Made by a program: the position numbers and the translations under genes. Below, piece by piece: positions 1 through 7,930 of a stretch of 64,000 nt of DNA. The stretch is taken from NCBI GenBank assembly GCA_018402585.1, contig JAGYIO010000002.1, forward strand, positions 129,341-193,340, given 5' to 3'. How positions within the stretch are numbered: position 1 is the stretch's first letter; every line of letters begins with the position of its first letter. The stretch comes from Chthoniobacterales bacterium. GTDB taxonomy: Bacteria > Verrucomicrobiota > Verrucomicrobiia > Chthoniobacterales > JACTMZ01. The notes under the pieces are model-generated. The model did no database searches and was not told the DNA's origin. It was given only the letters and a program-made list of their open reading frames with translations.

Positions 1-106
1 CGGGGGTTGCCGCCTCCTTTCCCGCCTGCGCGTTCCGCTGGAACTTTGAGCGGATTTTGAACAAGACTGGGCTTTCTTTGTCTGAACGGGTAATTCTAGC
101 AATTTT

Positions 107-784
107 ATGAGCGTTCCCATGTATCTCCTCCTCATCGGTGTCCCACTGGCCCTCGGTCTTTATGCCCAGATGCGCGTCTCCTCCGCTTTCGGCCGTTACA
201 AAAAAGTGGCTGCCACTTCCGGGGTGACCGGTGCGCAGGCCGCGCGGGAAATTCTCAACGCGGCCAAAATTCACGATGTCGAAGTGCGGGAAATCAACGA
301 CATGCTCGGCGACCATTATGACCCGCTAAAGAAACGCCTCTGCCTTTCCTCCGATGTCTACCACACGCCGAGCGTGGCCGCATTGGGCATCGCGGCCCAC
401 GAAGCGGGCCACGCCATCCAGCATGCCCGCGCATATGCGCCGCTCAAATGGCGCATGGCCATTGTCCCGGTCACCCAGTTCGCCTCGCAGATCCTGCCGC
501 TGGTCATCATCGGCGGATTCATGTTCCAAATCAGCGGCCTCATCTCGCTCGGCATCATTTGCTATGCGGTGCTCGCCGTCTTCCAATTGATCACTTTGCC
601 GGTCGAATTCGACGCCTCCAAGCGGGCCAAGGTCATTCTGCAACAAATGGGCATGGTCCAACCCGGGGGCGAAGCAACCGGGGTCAACAGCGTGCTCAAC
701 GCCGCCGCGCTCACTTACGTCGCCGCCTTTGTCGCCGCCCTCGGCAACCTGGTTTTTCTCCTCATGGCGCGACGCCATGACTAG
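107..784 (+). CDS. YugP-like neutral zinc metallopeptidase, membrane-bound
   Basis: A 225-residue integral membrane protein. It has an N-terminal hydrophobic segment (about residues 4-20), the zinc-protease motif HEAGH at 98-102, and hydrophobic segments at about 118-155 and at the C-terminus. Length and motif layout match the YugP/DUF2 family of putative membrane zinc peptidases, whose substrates are largely unknown. The His and Glu of HEXXH are intact, so activity is plausible. The last codons overlap the thiD start (ATG at 777), which suggests a yugP-thiD-S41 operon. The product family is well supported; the biological role is not visible here. Confidence 0.85.
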   Translation: MSVPMYLLLIGVPLALGLYAQMRVSSAFGRYKKVAATSGVTGAQAAREILNAAKIHDVEVREINDMLGDHYDPLKKRLCLSSDVYHTPSVAALGIAAHEAGHAIQHARAYAPLKWRMAIVPVTQFASQILPLVIIGGFMFQISGLISLGIICYAVLAVFQLITLPVEFDASKRAKVILQQMGMVQPGGEATGVNSVLNAAALTYVAAFVAALGNLVFLLMARRHD

Positions 785-1601
785 GCGCCAGGCGTCCCCG
801 CCGGTTGTCCTGACCATCGCCGGCTCCGACAATTCCTGCGGAGCCGGCATCCAAGCCGATCTGAAAACTTTCGGCGCCTATGACGTCTACGGGCTCACCG
901 CCGTGACCTGCGTGGTCTCCGAAGTGCCGGGCCGCGTGGAAAAAGTGCAGGCGGTCTCACCCGGGGTCCTCCGCTCGCAGATCCGCATCCTTTTCGAGGC
1001 CTACCCGATCGTTGCGGTGAAAACCGGCATGCTTTACTCCCGCGCTTTGCTCCGCGTCGTGTCCGAGGAATTGGCCGACCGTCTCGGCATGTTTCACCTC
1101 GTGGTCGACCCGGTTATGGTGGCGAGCAGCGGGGATCCGCTGCTGAAAAAAGACGCGGTGCGCGCTTACGAGGAAGAAATGCTCCCCCTGGCCGATGTCA
1201 TCACCCCCAACCTCGACGAGGCCGCGGTCCTGCTCGGACGCAAAATCACCACGCGCCGGGCCATGGAACAAGCGGCGGAAGAATTGCACGGGAAATACGG
1301 CGCCGCCGTCTTGCTCAAAGGCGGACACCTGCGCGGGCCGGCCGCAGTTGACATTTTGTGCGATCGCCGTGGCCGCCGCGAATTTTCCCTGCCGCGGCTC
1401 AAAGGTTGCGAGACCCACGGCAGCGGTTGCACGCTTTCCGCCGCGCTGGCCGCGGGATTGGCCCGCGGACAATCGCTCGCCGTGGCGGTGGAAGGCGCGA
1501 AAAAATTCCTCCACCGCGCCATCGCGCGGCAACTCGTCTGGCAACGCGGCCGGGTCCGCACCCGCGCCCTGCAGCACCGGGCGGACGACAAGCGCGGATG
1601 A
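777..1601 (+). CDS. thiD: Hydroxymethylpyrimidine/phosphomethylpyrimidine kinase
   Basis: A 274-residue ribokinase-fold kinase that phosphorylates HMP and HMP-P to the pyrophosphate used in thiamine synthesis. Visible motifs are the N-terminal substrate loop AGSDNSCGAGIQADLKTF, DPVMVASSG, TPNLDEA, and the C-terminal catalytic anion hole THGSGCTLSAALA. The ATG at 777 overlaps the preceding stop and gives a start just before the first beta strand; the frame stays open further upstream but adds nothing family-like. The stop overlaps the next start (ATGA). No other thiamine genes are in the window, so the gene is detached from the rest of the pathway. Confidence 0.93.
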   Translation: MTRRQASPPVVLTIAGSDNSCGAGIQADLKTFGAYDVYGLTAVTCVVSEVPGRVEKVQAVSPGVLRSQIRILFEAYPIVAVKTGMLYSRALLRVVSEELADRLGMFHLVVDPVMVASSGDPLLKKDAVRAYEEEMLPLADVITPNLDEAAVLLGRKITTRRAMEQAAEELHGKYGAAVLLKGGHLRGPAAVDILCDRRGRREFSLPRLKGCETHGSGCTLSAALAAGLARGQSLAVAVEGAKKFLHRAIARQLVWQRGRVRTRALQHRADDKRG

Positions 1602-2632
1602 AAATTTTCCGCACCCTGATCCTCACGGCTTGCGCCGCGATCGTTCCGGTTCGCGCCGAGGAGGCAACTTCCCCATCGCCCCCCGAGGCACCGGCGGCCG
1701 ATCCGTTCTTGGTGCTCGACCACGAGCAGGTGCAGCAAGCCATCTCCATCCTCCGGCGGGATCACGTGCGCGGAGCCCGGATCGATGAGGACGCTTTGGG
1801 TCGGGCCACACTGCGGGGCTTGCTCGAAAGCCTCGCCCCCGGGGCGTCCCTCGCCGCGGAACCCTCCGCGCCGTCCACCCCGTCGCCCTTCCGCGCTGAA
1901 CTCCTCGACGGCCGCGCCGGTTACCTCCGGTTGGGATCGCTGCAAACGGAAAACCTGGCCGAACTCGACACCGCCTTGCGCGACTTCGGGGCCAAGGCCG
2001 TGCATGGCCTCATTCTTGATCTGCGCGCCACCCCGGAATCGTCCGACTTCGCCCTGGCGGCGCAAGTCGCCAGCCGTTTTTGCGTGCCCGGCACCGCCTT
2101 GTTCACGCTGGCCGGTCCGGGGCGTGCCGCGGGCGGGGATTTTGTCGCTTCCGGAGAAAATTTGTCGCGCGGAGTGCTCGTCGTCCTGATCGACGAAGAG
2201 ACGGCGGGCGCGGCCGAAGCGCTCGCCGCGACCCTGCGTTGGCATGCCCGCGCCCTCTTGGTCGGCACCCGTTCCAGCGGGCGGTGTGTGGAATTTGCCG
2301 AGGTCCCGGTCGGCGCCGGCCAAAATTTGCGCCTCGCGGTGGCCGAAGTCCTCGTCGCCGGGCAGGCCATTTATCCCCGCGGGCTCCGCCCTGATATCGA
2401 GATTGCCCAGGATCCGGCCGAGCGCGAAAGCATTTTGGCCGCGGCGCTGGCCAACGGTGCCGCCGGTTTTGTCTTCGAGCAGGAGCGGGCCCAATTTGAT
2501 GAGGCGGCGCTAGTGGCCGGGACCAATCCGGAGCTCGACCGCGTCACGGCTGAACCGGGATTGCTCGACCGTCCCCTCCAGCGGGCCGTGGATCTGGTCA
2601 CCGCCCTGCGGGTTTTTCGCCCGGCGGAGTGA
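1598..2632 (+). CDS. Secreted S41 (C-terminal processing protease)-fold protein, probably inactive
   Basis: A 344-residue protein with a signal peptide ending near ARA-EE (residue 20). It has the S41 protease core: GYLRLGSL at 109-116, LILDLRATPES at 138-148, and a strand-helix VLIDEETAGAAEALAA at about 197-211. In active family members that last motif carries the nucleophile Ser in an SAS-type context, and the later strand has GK with the catalytic Lys. Here the positions read Gly204 and Arg229 (GTRSSGR). No PDZ domain is evident. It overlaps thiD by 4 bases. I infer a catalytically dead peptidase-fold protein acting outside the cytoplasm; an unusual active site cannot be excluded. Confidence 0.7.
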   Translation: MKIFRTLILTACAAIVPVRAEEATSPSPPEAPAADPFLVLDHEQVQQAISILRRDHVRGARIDEDALGRATLRGLLESLAPGASLAAEPSAPSTPSPFRAELLDGRAGYLRLGSLQTENLAELDTALRDFGAKAVHGLILDLRATPESSDFALAAQVASRFCVPGTALFTLAGPGRAAGGDFVASGENLSRGVLVVLIDEETAGAAEALAATLRWHARALLVGTRSSGRCVEFAEVPVGAGQNLRLAVAEVLVAGQAIYPRGLRPDIEIAQDPAERESILAAALANGAAGFVFEQERAQFDEAALVAGTNPELDRVTAEPGLLDRPLQRAVDLVTALRVFRPAE

Positions 2633-2665
2633 CCACCCCGGCGAGCGTCCCGTCTTCGCCTCGAC

Positions 2666-3949
2666 TCATCGGCCCATTATCCCGCGCAATAATCCCCCGA
2701 CCGCTTCGGATGCGGCGGCCGGAATTTCCACGGCCGACTGGGCGGCGCCCGCGGCCGGCGCCAAAGCGATCGCCGCGGCCAAGCGTGCGCCGAGGTTTTC
2801 GGTCGGTGCTTCGGGTGTTCCGCCGATTTTTACCTGCGTCCAATAGTAACCATCACGCTCGTGGCTGAAGAGCACGGGCACGAAGGCGCCAAGGATCGGC
2901 CGGCCCGCCGCCCGCACCCCGACCTGCAAGTCGGCGCCGACGCTTTGCGGCGAATAAAAGCCGCCTCCGCGCACGGCCAGACCTTTGGGCGAGAGCGCTT
3001 GCAGCCCGCTGAATTCCGTGCGCCCATCGGCGCGGCGGATGAACTTGCAACGGAAAATTTGCCAAGGGATACGGTTCCATTCTTCCTTGTCGATCAGGCT
3101 GGCCAGCTGGGCAAAAAGACCGATCGCTTGGCTTTCCCCGCCTTCGATTTTCATCTGCCCGCTCAGCGTGCCATCTTTGAACACGGCATCCCCGGCCGCT
3201 TGCCCGCCCAGGTGGCCGGCAAATTCCGGGGTGAGGAGGGTGGCAAGATCGAGGTCCTGCCAGGAAAATTCCGCCGACCAGACCCCGGAGGTATGGCTTG
3301 CCGAGCCGGCGACAACGCCATTCCCGCTGTCCTTGAGGGCAAAACTGCCGATGGTCCAGGCACCGTTGGTATTGTCGGCCGTGAGTCGCTCGATTTGCAG
3401 GGCCGGACGACCTTCGAGGGCCAGCGATCCGCCCTTGGCCGCCAGCGACCAGGTGCCCTCCTTTTGCACGGCCCGCACTTGCGAGCCGTCAATGGTCCAC
3501 CCTTTCTGATCAACAAACCGGAGGCGGCATTTGCCGACAAGGAGATCAATGGGGGGCAGGGCCGTTTCCCGGTCGGCGGACACTGCGGGCCCGGTGCCCG
3601 GTTCACCGTCCGATGGCCAGACCACCTCCGCCTCGGCGATGGCGATCTCCAGAGGTTGATCCAGCGGATCGAAAAGTTGTGGCCATCCCACGCTGGCGCG
3701 CAAATCCGTGGCGCGCCACGGACCGGGCATCCTTGGCCCGCCCGACCATTCGGCCTGACCTATGCGGAGCTCGCCGTCCCGCCAACTCACCTCCCGCAGC
3801 TCGATGTTCCCGCCCGTGGCTGCGGCCAGCGCGGACGCCAAACGATGGCCGAGCCACGCGCTGACCACTGCCTCCCGCCCGAAAAACAACCCCGCAGCGA
3901 GCAGCGCGATCAAACCAAGGGCTGCTGCTGTCTTGCGCCAGAACTTCAT
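2666..3949 (-). CDS. Membrane-anchored AsmA-like hypothetical protein
   Basis: A 427-residue protein with one N-terminal membrane helix (about residues 8-30) and a long beta-rich extracytoplasmic region. Its alternating short hydrophobic strands resemble the AsmA/DUF748 type envelope proteins that bridge or organise membranes. No catalytic motif is visible. The C-terminal 60 residues are Ala-rich and helical. It is convergent with the S41-like gene, with a 33-base gap, and stands alone on its strand. The AsmA relation is an impression from strand pattern and topology, not a confirmed homology; conserved hypothetical protein is the safe reading. Confidence 0.55.
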   Translation of the reverse strand: MKFWRKTAAALGLIALLAAGLFFGREAVVSAWLGHRLASALAAATGGNIELREVSWRDGELRIGQAEWSGGPRMPGPWRATDLRASVGWPQLFDPLDQPLEIAIAEAEVVWPSDGEPGTGPAVSADRETALPPIDLLVGKCRLRFVDQKGWTIDGSQVRAVQKEGTWSLAAKGGSLALEGRPALQIERLTADNTNGAWTIGSFALKDSGNGVVAGSASHTSGVWSAEFSWQDLDLATLLTPEFAGHLGGQAAGDAVFKDGTLSGQMKIEGGESQAIGLFAQLASLIDKEEWNRIPWQIFRCKFIRRADGRTEFSGLQALSPKGLAVRGGGFYSPQSVGADLQVGVRAAGRPILGAFVPVLFSHERDGYYWTQVKIGGTPEAPTENLGARLAAAIALAPAAGAAQSAVEIPAAASEAVGGLLRGIMGR

Positions 3950-4160
3950 CGTTGCACTTAATCACCGTCCGCGCCCGCTGGCCAGAGTCCGCTGGCCGGC
4001 CTCGCCGTGAAGATCCCGTTCCGGAAAAGTGGCCCGGGATGATCGATCGGGCGGAAGGAACTTGGCCCGGATTCCCGGGGAATCCTTGTTCCCGGCCGCA
4101 GGGGCCCTTACGTTTCTCCACGGCCGGTCGGGCCAAACCCCCGCGCGACTCCCGGCGACC
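3950..4160. other. Intergenic region upstream of AsmA-like and DUF5989 genes
   Basis: This 211-base divergent spacer should hold promoters for the minus-strand AsmA-like gene and the plus-strand DUF5989 gene. The reading frame of the small gene stays open back to 4029, but the extra 44 residues are not typical of its family. No convincing sigma70 boxes or long hairpins were seen. Confidence 0.4.
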
Positions 4161-4313
4161 ATGTGGCGGCACCTTAAAAATTTCCTCCTTTTCTTGCGCG
4201 AAGAGAAAGCGTGGTGGCTGGTCCCGCTGATCGTCATCCTCCTGCTCCTCGCCGCGGTGCTCGTCTTCAACAGCAGTTCGGTGCTTGCGCCGCTCATGTA
4301 TCCGGTCCGGTAG
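4161..4313 (+). CDS. DUF5989 family membrane micro-protein
   Basis: A 50-residue protein of the DUF5989 type. It has a short basic/acidic cytoplasmic start (MWRHLKNFLLFLREEKAWW), a single strongly hydrophobic helix (about residues 20-37) and a short tail ending APLMYPVR. The family is usually about 50 residues and often lies beside SGNH hydrolase, SxtJ-like and carbamoyltransferase genes in envelope or polysaccharide loci. Here an SGNH/TPR protein is its convergent neighbour, which supports the assignment. The start chosen is the ATG that gives the family length. Function is unknown; a small subunit or anchor of a membrane complex is possible. Confidence 0.7.
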   Translation: MWRHLKNFLLFLREEKAWWLVPLIVILLLLAAVLVFNSSSVLAPLMYPVR

Positions 4314-4370
4314 TTTTCTCCCTCGGTCCAAGACCTTGCCGGCCTCTCCGCGGGGCGCGCTCCCCCCCCT

Positions 4371-4385
4371 TGCTCCGCCGGAGCA
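4371..4385. terminator. Short hairpin between convergent genes
   Basis: TGCTCC-gcc-GGAGCA forms a 6-bp stem between the DUF5989 and SGNH genes, which converge. There is no T-tract and the loop is tight, so this is only a weak candidate for a bidirectional terminator. Confidence 0.25.
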
Positions 4386-4392
4386 GAGGCGT

Positions 4393-6276
4393 TCAGTAAA
4401 TGGTGGCAGGCTGGCGCCAACGGAGTTGGGCGAGTTCTTGGCGGGCGATGGTCAAATCCGGGCTGATGCGGAGAGCCCGCTGGAGGTAGTCGGCGGCTTC
4501 GGGAATCCGGCCCAAGCGGGCCATGACCGAACCGACAAAATAATGCGGCCAGGAAGCATGCGGGAGGAGATCGCAAATCAAGATGCCTTGGTTGACCGCT
4601 TCCGAGAGGCGTCTGCTCCGCTCGAGGAATTGGGCGTAATTCCATCTGACCAGCGTGTCGTCGGGATGGGCGGCAAGTGCCGTTTCATACATCGTTTCAT
4701 CGCGGGCGGGCGACTCGGGCGTGGTCCGGGAATCCACTTCTTTCACGCGGTCCTGGCCGTATTGCACATTGCGCGGATGGCTGGACTGTGCGGTGAAAGG
4801 GGGGCCGGAGATTCGTCCGAGGGCCAACTCCCAGACCCTTTTTTGATCCCAGAGGGTGGAGGCCAGACGTTGCGCGCAGGCCTCTGATTCGACTTCCGCC
4901 GGAAGCGACCGGCCCTGGGCCCCGATCGCGGCGGGAAGTTGCTCCGCCACTTTGTCGGCCAGGAGGCGGGCGAGGAGTTCATTCCCGGCCGAGGTGAAAT
5001 GAACATGTTCGTAAAACAGTTCTTGGCCCGGAATCCCATCGGGAGTCAGGTCGGAAAGCTCTTGCTCGGCGTCGACTCCATGCACCGAGACCATGGCCTC
5101 CCGGATCGTTCGGTTGATCCGGGTGTCGGCCCGGACGGGGAGAACGTCATAATCCCTGGCCCGCTCGAAGGATTTCCGCGCCGCGGTGCCCTCGTCCAAG
5201 GCGAGCTGGCAGGTGCCGAGGCGGAATTGCAACTCGGCGAAACCGGGATCAATGGCGGCGGCCTTGGTGTAAACCTCGAGGGCGGCCGGAAACGAGCCGC
5301 CGGCCTCAAGGTCCATGCCCTCCTTGAAGAGGCGCTCCCACTCGGCCCGTTGCGCCGGCGCCAGCCCGTCCGCCGGCCGCGAGCCAAACGGCGCGCAATC
5401 ACGAAGATTGACCGCCACCGTGCTGAGAATGACCGGGACGCCGGCCTTTTTCCCCGCGTGCAAAATGTCATCCAAGTTGCCCGCGAAATTTTCGTAAGTC
5501 CGCAGCCGTTTCGGGTCGTCGTGAGGCAGCGGGTTTTTGTGGAACATGTTGATCCCATCCCACGATGGCGGAGCCGAGGATGCTCCGCGGAGGCTGGCCA
5601 TCAGCTGATCCATGAGCTGCCCCACCCGGGTGGACTTGAGGGCCAGAACGGTTCGGACCAAGCCGAGGCCCGGCGCCTGTTCCCCGAAGACGGTGGCTGC
5701 CCCGTAAGGACCGATCATTTCGTTGTTCCCCAGGTAAACGATCCAGAGATCCCCGTCGTGCCGGGCGCATTCCCGGGCGATGGGGAGAAGCACATGGGAG
5801 TTGATCGCGGCCATCGCCAAGCAGACCACCTCGAAGTTGGTTTCGGGATACCGGACTTCGAGTAATGCTTCAAGATAACGACCCACCCCGAAGGAAGGAT
5901 CCGGGTCTCCATAAGCGGCGGACTCGCCGAGGAGGAAAATCCGGTAAGTTCCGGCCGGCTTTGAGGCGGCCATCCGGCTGGTCAACGGTTCCCGGGCCAG
6001 AGCCGAGGGGAAGAAGCGATGGGTGAACTTTTCGTTGGGTACAAAAAATTCCTGGCCGCCGATCGTGCGGGGCAGGAAGAAGCGGGTTGGGTAGCCGTAG
6101 CCGGCCAAGCGCAAGCCGAGTTCCAGCCCGCCGAAAATGAAGAGCGGCACCAGCGTTGCAGCGGCCAGTCGCATCCACCGGCGCCGGCCGGCGTCGGCCG
6201 GTTGCTTTTGGACACCACTGGTCTTGGCCGCCCCGGGGGACTTCACCGCGCGGCTTTTCTGCGGTTTCTTTTTCAC
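4393..6276 (-). CDS. SGNH/GDSL-like hydrolase with TPR repeats
   Basis: A 627-residue protein. It has a basic N-terminus, a membrane helix (about 35-55), then an SGNH-type domain with LLGESAAYG (block I, GDS-like with Glu before Ser), GNNE (block III Asn) and HFTSAGNELLA near 410 (block V His). TPR-like helical repeats follow, both inside the domain (about 310-370) and at the C-terminus (about 530-620). Such proteins occur near DUF5989 and are thought to act on esterified envelope glycans. The ATG start gives a Lys-rich tail before the membrane helix. The substrate is unknown, and the Ser-Asn-His set looks complete. It is monocistronic and converges on the DUF5989 gene. Confidence 0.75.
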   Translation of the reverse strand: MKKKPQKSRAVKSPGAAKTSGVQKQPADAGRRRWMRLAAATLVPLFIFGGLELGLRLAGYGYPTRFFLPRTIGGQEFFVPNEKFTHRFFPSALAREPLTSRMAASKPAGTYRIFLLGESAAYGDPDPSFGVGRYLEALLEVRYPETNFEVVCLAMAAINSHVLLPIARECARHDGDLWIVYLGNNEMIGPYGAATVFGEQAPGLGLVRTVLALKSTRVGQLMDQLMASLRGASSAPPSWDGINMFHKNPLPHDDPKRLRTYENFAGNLDDILHAGKKAGVPVILSTVAVNLRDCAPFGSRPADGLAPAQRAEWERLFKEGMDLEAGGSFPAALEVYTKAAAIDPGFAELQFRLGTCQLALDEGTAARKSFERARDYDVLPVRADTRINRTIREAMVSVHGVDAEQELSDLTPDGIPGQELFYEHVHFTSAGNELLARLLADKVAEQLPAAIGAQGRSLPAEVESEACAQRLASTLWDQKRVWELALGRISGPPFTAQSSHPRNVQYGQDRVKEVDSRTTPESPARDETMYETALAAHPDDTLVRWNYAQFLERSRRLSEAVNQGILICDLLPHASWPHYFVGSVMARLGRIPEAADYLQRALRISPDLTIARQELAQLRWRQPATIY

Positions 6277-6586
6277 ACGTTCAAAGAGAGATAATCCTCA
6301 TAGCCTAATAGTTTTCCGGATCAGCCGCCGGAGTTTTCCCCGTCAAAACAATGCGGAGTGCGCCATACCCCCGGAAAAGAAAATTTCCGCCGGGCGGGAG
6401 CGGCAGGATGAAAGGCGGCAACCATGGAGAAATCGGGCGTTGAAACGGGCGGAGTTTGAAAACGCGGCAAATTATCCTGTCTCCGGAGTCGACCCGATGG
6501 CAAGAGTCCACTCCCGGACCTCGCGGGAATCAAGCGGCCGTTTTCTGCTGTGCAAGGTGCATCGGAGGCGGTTTCATTATCCCGCC
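6277..6586. promoter_or_regulatory. Divergent intergenic region before RND pump genes
   Basis: This 310-base divergent spacer is locally AT-richer near 6280-6350 than the flanking genes. It must contain the promoters of the SGNH gene (minus) and the RND adaptor (plus). I see no clear regulator operator, no adjacent TetR-type repressor gene and no strong hairpin. Confidence 0.4.
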
Positions 6587-7915
6587 ATGCCGATGCCCCG
6601 CCTTCGTTTGCTCTTGCTGCTCGGACTGCTCCCTTTGCTCGTCACGGGATGTCCGAAAAAAGAGAAACCGGTGATGCCGGAACTCACGGTGCCGGTGACC
6701 GCACCGCGGCAACAAAAGGTTCCCGTCATCCGCGAATGGGTCGGTATGCTTTCCGGTCTGGTCAATGCCAACATCGTGGCCCAAGTCAGCGGCTACCTCG
6801 TTTCGCAAAATTACGAAAACGGCTCGCTGGTCAAAAGAGGCCAGCTTCTTTTCCAAATCGATCCGCGCCCGTTCAAAGCCGTCCTCGACCAGTCCACCGG
6901 CCAACTGGAGGAAGCCATGGCGCGCCTCATTCGTGACGAGGCCAATGCCAAGCGCGCCGTCGATTTGCTGAGCAAAAAGGTGATCAGTCGCGAGCAATAT
7001 GACGATGAGATCCAGGCCTTCGAAGCGAGCAAAGCGGCGGTTTCCGCCGCCCAAGCCTCGGTCGAACAGGCGCGCCTCAATCTGGAATTCACCAGCATCA
7101 CTTCGCCGATCGACGGTCTCGCCGGGATCAACGTTGCGCAAGTCGGCAACCTGATCGGACCCCAGACCGGCACGCTGGCCAGCGTCACGCTGGTTGATCC
7201 GATCAAAGCCAACTTTTTCATCAGTGACTACCAATACCTCAACTACATCAAGCCTTACTACGGCGATCCGGAGAAACTGATCCAGGCCGAGGAGAAAGGC
7301 GGTTTCGGGCTGCAGATTGTCCTCGCCGACGGCACCGTCTACCCTCATCCCGGCCGCCTCATAGCGATCAACAACGCGGTGGGCCAGGACACCGGCGCCC
7401 TCGAACTCGAAGCGCAATTCCCCAACCCCGGCAACCTGCTGCGCTCCGGTCAGTTCGCCCGCGTGCGCGGCGTGACCCAGTGGATCGACGACGCGCTGCT
7501 TATCCCGCAACGCGCGGTCAATGACCTCCAAGGCAAAGCGCAGGTCGCGGTGGTCGGGAGCGACGGCAAGGTCGATCTCCGCATCGTGCAGACCGGTCCG
7601 ACCTACGCTTCGATGCAAGTCGTGTCCGGCGGACTCAAACCGGACGAACTGGTCGTGGTCGAGGGAATGCAAAAATTGCGGCAGGGCATGACCGTGAAGA
7701 CCACGCCATGGAAAATGCCCGAGGGTTTCAACGTGGAGCCCAACCTGCCCCAACCGCAAATCCCCCCCGCGACCGGAGGCGACTACGTGGATTTGCCCCC
7801 TGACGCCGCGCTGGAGGGTGCCGCGGCACCGGAGGTCCCGGAGGTCCCGGCGGCCACGCCCGCCCCGTCGCCCAGTCCGACCCCCTTGCCCGAAGCATCC
7901 GCCACACCCGCCTGA
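6587..7915 (+). CDS. RND efflux periplasmic adaptor (membrane fusion lipoprotein)
   Basis: A 442-residue adaptor of the AcrA/MexA type. The signal peptide ends in a lipobox LVTGC (Cys22), so it is an inner-membrane-anchored periplasmic lipoprotein. It then shows the biotinyl-lipoyl half motifs (VSGYLVSQNYENGSLVKRG), an alpha-hairpin rich in Ala/Gln/Glu (about 110-170), and beta-barrel and membrane-proximal domains. The C-terminal 50 residues are a Pro/Ala-rich tail that is not typical of AcrA. The ATG at 6587 directly precedes the signal peptide; upstream in-frame sequence is not signal-like. The pump gene follows after 15 bases. No TolC-type outer membrane factor is linked. Confidence 0.9.
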   Translation: MPMPRLRLLLLLGLLPLLVTGCPKKEKPVMPELTVPVTAPRQQKVPVIREWVGMLSGLVNANIVAQVSGYLVSQNYENGSLVKRGQLLFQIDPRPFKAVLDQSTGQLEEAMARLIRDEANAKRAVDLLSKKVISREQYDDEIQAFEASKAAVSAAQASVEQARLNLEFTSITSPIDGLAGINVAQVGNLIGPQTGTLASVTLVDPIKANFFISDYQYLNYIKPYYGDPEKLIQAEEKGGFGLQIVLADGTVYPHPGRLIAINNAVGQDTGALELEAQFPNPGNLLRSGQFARVRGVTQWIDDALLIPQRAVNDLQGKAQVAVVGSDGKVDLRIVQTGPTYASMQVVSGGLKPDELVVVEGMQKLRQGMTVKTTPWKMPEGFNVEPNLPQPQIPPATGGDYVDLPPDAALEGAAAPEVPEVPAATPAPSPSPTPLPEASATPA

Positions 7916-7930
7916 GGCGCGCCTCCGAAC

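Noticed and set aside
1166..2494. Minus-strand open frame opposite thiD and the S41-like gene
   Set aside because: Composition is typical of reverse-frame GC bias; the plus-strand genes overlap in a coupled operon and have family motifs.
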